DNA of 64,000 nt from Polyodon spathula (lineage: Eukaryota; Chordata; Actinopteri; Acipenseriformes; Polyodontidae): positions 40,510,968 through 40,574,967 of the forward strand of contig NC_054540.1 of assembly GCF_017654505.1 (NCBI RefSeq), read 5' to 3'. Position 1 is the stretch's first letter. Each line of letters begins with the position of its first letter. The translations under genes and the position numbers were made by a program. Below are positions 13,301 to 25,500 of this stretch, piece by piece. The notes beneath the pieces are model-generated. The model was not told the origin of the DNA. It worked only from the letters and a program-made list of their open reading frames with translations, and did not search any database.

Positions 13301-16300
13301 GTGCTGCCTTCCGGGAGCCTCGGTCAAGCACATCACTGAGAACGTGGACAGGCTCCTAGAACGAACAGGAGACGACCCGGTAGTAGTCGTCCACATCGGT
13401 ACAAACAACATTGGAAGAGACAGACCAAAATCCCTGCAAAACAAATTCAGAGAGCTAGGAAGGAAATTAAAAGAGAAAACCAAAACTGTGGTATTTTCTG
13501 GTATACTACCCGCACCTTGCAAAGGACCATATGGACAGCTGGAAATAATTAATCAAAACGCATGGCTGAAGACGTGGTGCACACGGGAAGGCTTCACCTA
13601 TCTTGATCATTGGACCACATTCTACAACGAGGACTATCTGTATAGACGGGATGGACTGCACTTAAATAACAAGGGAACCAGTCTACTTGGAGAAAAGATC
13701 CTCGAGCAGGTTCAGAAGCATTTAAACTAGAAAGGAAGGGGGGAGAAATCAACAAAAAAACAGAAGGGAGACCGCATCAAAACAAGAACAACAACTCAGG
13801 TAAGACAACCATTAAATGTATTTATCTAAATGCTAGAAGTATCAGAAACAAAATTCTAGAACTTGAAGCTACTGCACTAACAGGTAACTATGATGTGATA
13901 GGTGTTACAGAAACTTGGTTGTCTGAGAGTGATGGGGACGAATATAATATTTGTGGGTATACACTGTATAGGAAAGACAGGCAGGACAGAAGAGGAGGAG
14001 GGGTAGCGCTATACATAAGAAACAGTCTTGAAGCCCAGGTGTTAAACCTGGACAAAGAAAATAAAACCGAATCAATATGGGTCAGAATAACAGACAAAAA
14101 TTCAAAAGGCATAATAATAGGAGCATGCTATAGACCGCCAGATTCAGACGGTGAGCAAAATAATCTGTTATACAATGACATTAGAAATGTGTGTAGCAAA
14201 GGAGAAGCCATACTAATGGGGGATTTCAACTTCCCCCAAATAAAATGGGAAAACCCGGTGGGTAGCACGAAGGATGAAATAGAAATGGTGGAAATGACAA
14301 ATGACTGCTTCCTAACACAATTTGTCAAGGCACCCACTAGAGGGGAGGCATGCCTTGATTTAGTCTTTTCAAATAACGAAGATAGAATAACTAAAACAGA
14401 GGTCAGAGAACCACTGGCAAACTCAGACCACAACATGGTCTCATTTGAAGTGTTTTTTAAATCCCCAAAAGTAAAGACTAAAGCTAAGGTTTACAATTTT
14501 AGAAAAGCAAACTATGAAGGTATGAAACAGAGACTAACAGAAGTAGATTGGAGTAAAATAGAGAAAACACCCACAGAAGAAGGATGGTTGTTCTTCAAAA
14601 ATGTAGTACTAGAGGCGCAAAACAATTACATCCCTAAAGTAGACAAATCTAAATGTAAAACTAAATTGCCAAAATGGTTTAATAGATCAATTAAAAAAAT
14701 ATTCAGCGAAAAAAGGCACTTTACAGAGCATTAAAAAAGGACCAAAAAGAAAGTACACAGAAAGAGTACACAGAACTGCAAACGCAAGTCAAAAAGGAAG
14801 TTAGAAAGGCCAAGAGAGAAATAGAAATGAACATTGCTAAGGGAGCTAAAACCAATTCCAAAATGTTTTTCCAATATTACAACAGCAAGAGAACATTCAA
14901 AGAGGAGATTAAATGTTTAAGAGATACAAATGGCAAAATCGTAGAGGAAGAAAAAAAAATAGCAAATATATTAAATGATTACTTTTCACAAGTTTTTACA
15001 AAGGAAGATACTGACAACATGCCCCACATGTCATCCAGTTCCTATCCAGTTTTAAATAACTTTAGCATAACTGAGGCAGAAGTGTTAAAGGGACTAGGAG
15101 CTCTTAAAATAAACAAATCCCCTGGGCCGGATGAGATCCTCCCAGTAGTACTCAAAGAAATGAAAGAAGTAATTTACAAACCGCTAACCAAGATCATGCA
15201 GCAGTCTCTTGACACAGGGGTGGTACCGACAGACTGGAAAATTGCAAACGTAATACCGATCCACAAAAAGGGAAACAAAACTGAACCAGGTAACTACAGA
15301 CCAGTAAGCCTGACTTCTATTATATGCAAACTTATGGAAACTATAATAAGATCCAAAATGGAAAATTACCTATATGGTAACAGGGTACTGGGAGACAGTC
15401 AACATGGTTTTAGGAAAGGGAGATCGTGCCTAACTAACTTGCTTGATTTTTTTGAGGATGCAACATCGATAATGGATAATTGCAAAGCATATGACATGGT
15501 TTATTTAGATTTCCAGAAAGCTTTTGACAAAGTCCCGCACAAAAGATTAATTCTCAAACTGAACGCAGTTGGGATTCAAGGAAACACATGTACATGGATT
15601 AGGGAGTGGTTAACATGTAGAAAACAGAAAGTACTGATTAGAGGAAAAACCTCAGAATGGAGTGTGGTAACCAGCGGTGTACCACAGGGATCAGTATTAG
15701 GTCCTCTGCTATTCCTAATCTACATTAATGATTTAGATTCTGGTATAGTAAGCAAACTTGTTAAATTTGCAGACGACACAAAAGTAGGAGGAGTGGCAAA
15801 CACTGTTGCAGCAGCAAAGGTCATTCAAAATGATCTAGACAAGATTCAGAACTGGGCAGACACATGGCAAATGACATTTAATAGAGAAAAGTGTAAGGTA
15901 CTGCACGCAGGAAATAAAAATGTACATTATAAATATCATATGGGAGATACTGAAATTGGAGAAGGAATCTATGAAAAAGACCTAGGAGTTTTTGTTGACT
16001 CAGAAATGTCTTCATCTAGACAATGTGGGGAAGCTATAAAAAAGGCTAACAAGATGCTCGGATACATTGTGAAAAGTGTTGAATTTAAATCAAGGGAAGT
16101 AATGTTAAAACTGTACAATGCACTAGTAAGACCTCATCTTGAATATTGTGTTCAGTTCTGGTCACCTCGCTATAAAAAAGATATTGCTGCTCTAGAAAGA
16201 GTGCAAAGAAGAGCGACCAGAATTATTCCGGGCTTAAAAGGCATGTCATATGCAGACAGGCTAAAAGAATTGAATCTGTTCAGTCTTGAACAAAGAAGAC

Positions 16301-19300
16301 TACGTGGCGACCTAATTCAAGCATTCAAAAATGGTTGGGATGAGGTTCTTCTGTTCAAACGCAGTGTTTGGTTTTCACCAAACATAACGTTTCTCATTGA
16401 GGCCAAAAAGTTCTACCTTTCCAGTGAATATTGTTCCAGAAGTGTTGTGAATCATCTATGTGCTCTTTGGCGAACTTCAGACGGGTAGCAATGTTCTTTT
16501 AGAGAGCAGTGGTTTCCTCCTGGCTATCCTTCTTGTTTAGTCTTTTTCTGATAGTGGGGTCATGAACACTCACATTAGCCAAGGGGAGAGTGGCCTGCAG
16601 ATCCTTGGATACTGCTCTGGGGTTCTTTGTGACTTCCTTGTTCTTGGAGAGATTTTGGTAGTACGACTGCTCCTGGGTAGATTGACTGTGGTCTTGAACT
16701 TTCTCCTTTTGTAGACTGTCTGACAGTGGATTGTTGGAGCTCCAAATCCTTAGAAATGGTTCTGCAACCCTTTCTGGACCCATGAGCATCAATAACTGTT
16801 TTTCTGAGGTCCTCAAAGCTTCTGATCTTTATATAGGGTGGGGCCTCCCAAACTCACCCCTGAAGATCTACCTAATTATTTAAACACCTGATTTTAATTA
16901 TCCCCTTAATTGAGTTGATAAAACCAGGGGCTCAGTTACTTTTCAACATGCCCTGAATCTTATTTACTGTTTGTCTAAACAAAGAAACTGAAAATACTAA
17001 AAGTGTTGTACCCTCTGCATTTATCATTCAGTATTATACCACTTAAGTTAAACCTTATATGGTAAGGTTTAAGAAATATTATACTATGCAGTAACTGCTG
17101 TAGAAAGGGAGTTTTGTGTCAAGATATCCTAAAAAAAGAGGCAATATTATAAAAACTAAAATTGTACAAAGACACCCAACTGTGCTATAAAAAATTATAC
17201 AAAAAGGTCTTAGTCAAACAATGCACAGTGAGTTCTGAATTTTGTAATGTAACTGGCACTACTATTAAAAAAGAATACTTCGAATTGGCCATTTTAATCT
17301 CCATAGTATTGGTAAGTGGATACTGCTATGTGTACAAGTATGTGTACAAATGTTTCTAATGCTTCTCCACGTTGTCTAGATGAAGATATTTCTGAGTCAA
17401 TATAAACTCAAGTCTTTTTCATAGATTCATTCTTCAATTTCAATATCTCCCTGTGGTAATGTTGCCCCGCCCCTGTGTGTATTTCGGTGTTGTATGTTGC
17501 GTGTTAATGTTGGTGTTTATGTTTTGTATGTTTTGTTTTGTATTTGTATTTAGGCACGAGGATTGCACAGCACTTCACGTGCAGGTAAAAAGTAATTATA
17601 TGTGAGCACAGGGAATTGCACTTTATTAATTCAGGTGCAGTTGTACTGAGACTCCAATTTAATGATTGATTCCAATCGAGTCTCGGTACAGCTGCATAAA
17701 AGCGGCATGTTTTCACTCCCTCAGGGTTGTGTGTTCGGAGTGGAGAACGGGAGAAAGAGAAAGAGAGAGAGATAGAGAGAGAGAGACAGAGAGAGACAGA
17801 GAGAGAGAGAGGAGAAATGTTAAGCATATAAAATGATAATATCAATTGCTACGAGTGCTGGAAGGACCAGCACCGTACTTGTTTTGTGTAGCGTTCGTTC
17901 ACCCTGTTTTTGTTAGTGTCTACTCGTTTACAAGGAAAGGGCATTTTTTTAGTTAAAACAATATATATGGAAGGCTGGAGGGACGGTTGCAGGGAGTTGG
18001 AGGAGCTCCTCGGCAGTTTGGAGGACCATGGCTGGTGCATTGCCTGCGGGATGTACGGGCACATGGTGGTTGTCTGCCCCTTCCAGCAGGAGGAGGAGGA
18101 ATCAGCCCAAGAGAGGAAGGTGGGAGAAGGAGCAGGAAGAGAAGGGGGAGAGGAAAGCTACAATAGCAAGAGGAGGTCAGGGACCACGGCTTGAAGGTCT
18201 TTTTCAAGTATCTTGTGGCGGAGTTGTGCCCCGGCTGTGGGATATATGGGCACACGTTGGCCCTATGCTCCTCACAATATGCACAGGGAGAACTAATGTC
18301 CATAAGGACCATGAGTGTCCAGAGAGTGGGAACGCAGGAATCCAAAGCCTGAGGGACAGCTTTTTCCACCTTCACCAGCAGAGGAAGAATGCCTGCTGTC
18401 CCCATCTCGACCAGCAGGGGAAGAATGCCTGCTGGTTTCGGCCCCAGAGGGAGAGCCGCACCAGTCCCCTGCAAGTGATGGAGAGCCGCACCAATCCCCT
18501 GTAACAAAGGTAGACTACTCAGCTCCCACCTCCATCGCCAGGAGGTTACATGCCGCTCCCACCTCCGTCACCAGGAGACTACACGCTGCCTCTACCTCCA
18601 ACACCTCCACCGGCAGGAACAGAGCAGCAGGAGCTGCCTCTGCCTCCACCTCCAAGAACAGAGCAGCAGGAGCTGCCTCTGTCTCTACCACCTCCACCAT
18701 CAGGAGCAGAGCAGAAGGAGCTGACTCGGCCTCCACCACCTCCACGAGCAGAGCAGCAGGAGCTTCCTCTGCCTCCATCACCTCCACCAGCAGAGGGTGA
18801 ATGCCTGCTGGGTCTCCGTCTGCCTCTGTCTCCATCACCATCAGGGCGCCCATGAGCCCCTTAAAGTCCCTGTTCATGGCCCGGGACTTTGAGCAAGTAT
18901 AAGCAAGTATGTCATAAAGCATATTTTTAGGGTCCCCCACCCCCCCCATATACCGGAACTTCGGTACACACGATTCGTTTCTCTCTCCCCCCTCTATATA
19001 CACCGTTATATTGGGACCGGGGACACACATAAAGCCACAACATACAAACAAACACAACACACAATACAACCCAAAAATAATACATATTTATGTACCCTAT
19101 ATTTATACCATTGCTCGTGTATGGGTTACGAGCACAAGTGTTTAAAATGTATATTTGTATTTGGGCACGAGGATTAAACAGCACTTCACATGCAGGTAAA
19201 ATGTAATAATATGGGAGCACTGGGAATTGCACTTTATTAATTCATTTGCAGTTGTACCAAGACTCCAATTGAATGATTAATTAGCAATCAAGTCTCTGTA

Positions 19301-22300
19301 CAGCTGCATGAAAGCAGCATGTTTTCGCTCACTCTGGGTTGTGTGTTTGGGAGTGGAGAACGGGAGAGAGAGAGGAGAAACGTTAAGTATATAAACGATA
19401 ATATCAATTGCTACGAGTGCTGGAAGGACCAGCACCGTACTTGTTTTGTGTAGCGTTCGTCCACCCTGTTTTGTTTGTGTCTAATCATTTTGTTTGTCTA
19501 GTTATTTTGGACGCAATTGACATGTCCTGTATTTTGTTTGTCTTTCAAACCTTTTATTTTCTGTCTGTTCATGTATTAAATGTTGAGCACAGCTCAGCTT
19601 CACCAAAAATCTACGTCTCTCTGTCTGTCCTGTGTTATTGTTCCGGGTCTGACGTCACCACTCAGCCAACCGTGTGACACTCCCATATTGAATTCATAAT
19701 AGACATTTTTATTGCCTGAGTGCAATACCTTGCACTTTTCAATATTACATGTCATTTGCCATGTGTCTGCCCAGCTCTGAATCTTGTCTAGATCATTTTG
19801 AATGACCTTTGCTGCTGCACCAGTGTTTGCCACTCCTTCTATTTTTCTGTTGTCTGCAAACTTAACAATATTCCACTGGTTACCTTGCTCCATTTTGAGG
19901 TTTCTCTTCTAATCAGTACTTTGGTTTCTACATGCAGACAGGCTAAAAGAATTGAATCTGTTCAGTCTTGAACAAAGAAGACTACGTGGCAACCTAATTA
20001 CATAAGAACATAAGAAAGTTTACAAACGAGAGGAGGCCATTCGGCCCATCTTGCTCGTTTGGTTGTTAGTAGCTTATTGATCCCAAAATCTCATCAAGCA
20101 GCTTCTTGAAGGATCCCAGGGTGTCAGCTTCAACAACATTACTGGGGAGTTGATTCCAGACCCTCACAATTCTCTGTGTAAAAAAGTGTCTCCTATTTTC
20201 TGTTCTGAATGCCCCTTTTTCTAAACTCCATTTGTGACCCCTGGTCCTTGTTTCTTTTTTCAGGCTGAAAAAGTCCCTTGGGTCGACACTGTCAATACCT
20301 TTTAGAATTTTGAATGCTTGAATTAGGTCGCCACGTAGTCTTCTTTGTTCAAGACTGAACAGATTCAATTCTTTTAGCCTGTCTGCATATGACATGCCTT
20401 TTAAGCCCGGAATAATTCTGGTCGCTCTTCTTTGCACTCTTTCTAGAGCACCAATATCTTTTTTATAGCGAGGTGACCAGAACTGAACTGAATTCAAGCA
20501 TTCAAAATTCTAAAAGGTATTGACAATGTCGACCCAAGAGACTTTTTCGACCTGAAAAAAGAAACAAGGACCAGGGGTCACAAATGGAGATTAGACAAAG
20601 GGGCATTCAGAACAGAAAATAGGAGGCACTTTTTTTACACATAGAATTGTGAGGGTCTGGAATCAACTCCCCAGTAATGTTGTTGAAGCTGACACCCTGG
20701 GATCCTTCAAGAAGCTGCTTGATGAGATTCTGGGATCAATAAGCTACTAACAACCAAACGAGCCAGATGGGCCGAATGGCCTCCTCTCATTTGTAAACTT
20801 TCTTATGTTCTTATGTTCTTACATGTTAACCACTCCCTAATCCATGAGCATGCATTTCCTTGAATCCCTACAGCGTTCAGTTTGAGAATTAATCTGTTAT
20901 GCGGGACTTTGTCAAAAGCTTACTGGAAATCTAAATATAACGTGTCATATGCTTGTAATGTCATGTTGCATCCTCAAAAAAATCAAGCAGATTAGTTAGA
21001 CACGATCTCCCTTACCTAAAACTATGCTGACTGTGTCCCAGGATACTGCTATCATGTAAGTAATTTTCCATTTTGGATCTCATTATATATAGTTTCCATA
21101 AATACATATAATAGAAGTCAGGCTTATTGGTCTGTAGTTACCTGGTTTTGTTTTGTTTCCCTTTTTGTAAATCGGTATTACATTTGCAATTCTCCAGTCT
21201 GTCCCTGTGTCAAGAATTTGGTTAGTGCTTTGTAAATAACTTCTTTCATTTTTTTCAGTATTATTGTGAGGATCTCATCCAGCCTAGGGGATTTATTTAT
21301 TTTATTTGTTTTGATGTAGTCTCCCTTTGTTTTTTTGTTGATTTCTCTCCCCCCTCCCCTTCCTTTTTAATTTAAATGCTTCTGAACCTCTAAGGATTCT
21401 TTCTTCAAGTAGATTGGTTCTCTTTTTATTTCTGTCCTGCCTATATAGATAGTCCTTGTTGTAGAATGTGGTCCAATGTTCAAGTAAGGTGAAGCTTTCT
21501 TGTGTGCACCACAATTTCATCCATGCATTTAGATTATTTATTTCCAGCTGTCCATACAGTCCTCTGCAAGGTGCCGGCAGTATCCGAGAAAATACCACAG
21601 TTTTGGTATCCTCTTTTAATTCCCTTCCTAGCTCTCTGAATTTGTTTTGCAGGGATCTTGGTCTGTCTCTTCCAATGTTGTTTGTACCGATGTGGATGAC
21701 TACTGTCCACGTTCTCAGTGACGTGTGTGACAAAGGCTCCTGGAAGGCAGCACACTGTTGTTGCTGTTTTTCAATGTGGAATTCCCAACAATCATGACCT
21801 CCCTTGTTTTTGCTACCTGGCCAGCACTGTTTACGGGGTCCTGAATGTTGTTTCTTTAATTCTCTTGATGCTGGTTTTGATCTTCTAAATTTTGAAGTGG
21901 GTCAGATTTGTTTTATGTTTTGATTTCTGTTGGCTGTGTTTGACTATGTTTCTTTTTTTCGGTTAGGGGTGCAAACTTCCAAGAATTTCGGGTGAGCCAG
22001 CTCCTCAAACCTTTGGTTGACAGCTGCAGAAACTAAACTAAGTTTAGTTTCTGCAGCTGTCAAACTGCTTCTAAACTTCAGCACTTTTCCATGCTGCCGC
22101 TGTTTGGACTGCCTTGCTTTTGTGCGTGTGCCTGTGCATGCTTTGTTAGCACCGCCCCCTTGTCTCAAATGGCACCAAGTATGAATGTGAAAGTAATCAG
22201 CTCGCCTGAGATGGCGATAATTTCCAGTCATTACAAAAAATTCCTGGGTAGTATTTAACAGACAATTTATAAAACTACTACCTGGTTATTTTACTGGCCA

Positions 22301-22477
22301 GTAATGGGTGTAGATGTGATTTAATGGCACAGATTGTTACAGAGAGATTGTATCTAACCAATTGTCAGAGGTATGCACAAAGGCATACACCCTGTTTACA
22401 CCGTCACGTTAAGGCTACGGGGAGACCGGAGAGGCTCTCTGGAGACCGGCAGGTTGTCTATAATATTGAGATGTCAG

Positions 22478-22527
<50 letters not shown>

Positions 22528-25500
22528 CACACACAGGTGCTAGACGCGATGAGGGGTTAGGTTAGTGACAGTGTATGCTTTTTGATAAAATTACATTTTT
22601 ACATAGCTTGTATGCACACATCTTCCTGAAAAATAACTAACCACCGGAAATTCAATTTGTCACAGTTCAACATGATATTTTACTTTTTGGTTGAATAAAA
22701 AAGCATCTTCTCATGTTAGCACACGTTTCCTTTCCAGCGCACAAGAAAGTATAGAAGTCATTGGAGCGTCAACAAGCTCTGGTTATTTCTCATAATATTA
22801 TGTTTAAAACTTTCGTTCAAATTACAAATAGCACAGTTACATTAAAATACAATAAATTGTTAAATGGCAGAAAATCACCTTTGCTTTTATTTGTTACTGT
22901 ATTCCCTCAGTTTGCAAATACCTGCACAATCCATTCCAATACAATGCATACAATAATAATACCTCTCGAATCTGCTTCTTTTATTTTAAACTAAAATAAA
23001 TACAGAAATATCTTTCCTGTCACACAATACCACTGTTTTATTGCAAAGTTGTACTAGAAACTGGTACATATTGTAACGCAACCTGTCCTGGCTAGGTTGT
23101 GTTCTAACTGGATTTAAACAGAGTAATATGTAGCTGAAACCACCTTTGGTTAACTGGGACGGTCCGGATAAACAACCCCAGAAGCAGAATGTTATATAGT
23201 TAAGGTAGCTAGGGAACAGAGCGAAGGACCGGGAAACAGCTAGAAAAGGATATCTTTACTTTAAAAGGGAGTATAAAAAAGGGCATCAATATGTGCAACT
23301 AAACAAATCAAATAAAGCTATTAAGTGTTTGATACACAAACCAATATTCAAATCATAAAAGAAAAACCACACAATCCAGCGACAACAACTTCAGTGTAAA
23401 AATCACACACATTATTGTAACACAAATCAGTTAGATTAATTGCTGTATGGATAATTGACCAGATAATAATCACTAGACACAATTTGTTGAGTATCACCTG
23501 GCAGAGATTGGTGTTTTAGTAATCAGTTTACAAAAACAATCAGTAATTCATAAACAATTAAGTGCAAATCAGCAACAATTAATATTATGTTTAAAAACCA
23601 GGTTATATTATATCAGCATTTCATACCCATCCAGTGTGCATTAGCAGCAATCAATATTGCATAAAAATAGATTCTATTATACAAATAATTCACAAAGCAT
23701 TCAGTACATATTAGCAGCAGTAAAAGTTAGATTTAAGCAAGCCCAATTATCAATAGTTCACAGGCTATTCCGGGCGTTTCAGCAGTACTTGTAAGAACAT
23801 GTAAGTACTTGTTTAAGAACAACAATACATATACTATGAGGTAGGCAACAGATTCAAATATACACAGTTATCAGTAGGCTATTGCACGTAACCCAGCAAA
23901 AAGATAAACACAAGTAAATACAATAAAATAGTATATAAAAATACAGAAAGAAAACTTCCATTCAATGACAAGTCCCCCTAGAGTCTTGCACAGCTCTCAG
24001 TTCGATTCAGTTCGTTTAGTTACGTTTCAGTTCAGTTCCACAGGCAGCCCCGAACCCCGTCAGCGACCCCTCAGCAGCAACCAAAACCAAACACAACTCA
24101 AAACCCCCAAAATCAGCTCCGCTAGTCCAGCCTGTACATTGCTTTTATCCAGTTTGTTTCTAATTATTCAATGACAACAAGTATGCCGTCATTGGTCGCA
24201 ATGCTCAGTCTAATTAAGGTTGCCAATGTTTCAATCAATGTGTGATTGAGCCGGCTGTCTCGTCACAATTTTCTTGCACTTTATTTGTAGTTACTAAAAT
24301 ACAACTTCTTGAACTAACTAACTAACAATCCTGTTTGACATGAATATGTATTTTTCAAAGTACAGCTATGGCCAAAAGTTTTATAGACACAACTATCTTG
24401 TACACAAATCTTTTACCTATCATCGAACTACATCAAACTACAAAATGGTATTGCAAGTGTCAACCGGAAGCCATAATAGTAATATTTCATGTTAGACTTC
24501 AAAATGTCCAATTTTTTGCGTTTTTATAAAATGTTTTGTGTATGAAATTATTGTTTTCTATAGATATTGTCACAATATGTATAGTAACTTGACAGTACTT
24601 GCACACTTCAATTGTACGCTGTCTTCCACAACAAAATCATTATGGTCACAGGCAAATCTTCTGATGTTTTTATAATTTTTGTGTGCTTTTTTGTATAAAA
24701 ATCTTTTACTGAAGGTGCGCAAGGGAAGCTGTTCCTCATTGGTCAGTTTCCTAGCTGCAACACAACAAAATCGCAAAAATAGACACCAATCCTATTTGTT
24801 TTTACATCGCTTCAGTGTCACCCATCGCATCGCAGTGAGCGTGAATGGCTATTATCAAACTTGCTTCTATTCGTTCTGAATAGTAACAGCCATGTACAGC
24901 TGGGCAACTTAAACTGTATTAAGCAGGAAAGACTTTTCAACAGATCACAGGTGAGTAAAAATGATAAAATAACATATGTCAATCTGATGAAACTATACCT
25001 TGCTTGGATAAGCCACAGCTGGATTTTATTGGAGCATTTTATTTTACTGGGAATCACCCAGGATCACATTAACCACCTATCTGTATATATCTCAGGGTTA
25101 CCCTTAAGGTATCTGAATCGAAGACGATTAGTCAGTGAAATACAAATGCTCAAAATCCAGGGGTGGCTCAACTCAGCTAGGTAGCTGACCATCAGCCTCA
25201 AAGTCAAATCAACAAAGTGCCTTCATCAGTGTAAAATCACAGCATGTTTGTGCATATCCCCTATATACATAACATAAGAAAAATTGGTCATTTGGTCCAT
25301 CAATGCTTGTCCAGTTCCTAGTAGCTGACTGGTCCCAAAACTTTCTAACTGTGTCCTCTGGTCCTGGTTTCTATGCTAAGCTTAAAGTATTGGCTAGGGT
25401 TAACTGTCAACTCTTTTTAAGAAAAAAACTTCTCCCCTATTCTTCTTTATTTTAGGCTAAATAGATTCAGTTGGGATTAGTCTGGTTGCTATTCGCTGGA

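Larger units (their letters stand above)
12590..16325 (+). mobile_element. CR1-clade LINE copy A: 5' region, ORF1 and most of ORF2
   Basis: This is the most 5'-complete CR1 here. A leader of about 190 bp contains short repeats (gacagcgagtgg twice), followed by ORF1 and ORF2. The copy ends abruptly at 16325 inside the ORF2 C-terminus, where Tc1-like sequence starts, so the normal 3' UTR is lost. Loss of the 3' end is unusual for a LINE and implies a later deletion or rearrangement. The exact left boundary is approximate. Confidence 0.88.
17452..19679 (+). mobile_element. short LTR retroelement (gag-only), complete with 5-bp target duplication
   Basis: It starts TGTGGTAATGTTGCCCCGCC and ends CCGTGTGACA, with CTCCC duplicated on both sides and the CR1 host sequence continuing across. 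Within its 2.2 kb are a 5' LTR to about 17935, a gag-like region and a 3' LTR from roughly 19130. There is no protease, RT, RNase H or integrase, so it must have moved with borrowed enzymes or be an internal-deletion derivative. The upstream portion of the 3' LTR is diverged from the 5' LTR. Confidence 0.82.
17363..22231 (-). mobile_element. CR1 copy B (host of the nest), interrupted twice
   Basis: Three minus-strand blocks are one element: 22231-20820 (5' region, ORF1 esterase with [12 protein letters not shown], start of ORF2 RT), 19934-19680 (RT with KFADN replacing KFADD), and 17451-17363. Its sequence continues exactly across each insertion, e.g. ATCTCCC before 17452 and ATATTG after 19684. 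The endonuclease region and the ORF1 N-terminus are deleted, with a perfect palindrome at one deletion point. The 3' end is lost at about 17363. It is more diverged than copies A and E and inactive. Confidence 0.85.

Noticed and set aside
16326..16488. CR1 ORF2 C-terminus extending to 16488
   Set aside because: After 16325 the sequence is Tc1-like; the frame is a chance fusion, not the natural CR1 end.
18515..19069. 184-residue minus-strand frame rich in Glu/Ala/Val
   Set aside because: Shadow of the proline-rich gag-like plus-strand repeats.
23072..24267. Promoter of a host gene (CCAAT-like and TATA-like motifs)
   Set aside because: No exon follows on that strand. The TG...CA borders fit an LTR better, though even this is weak.
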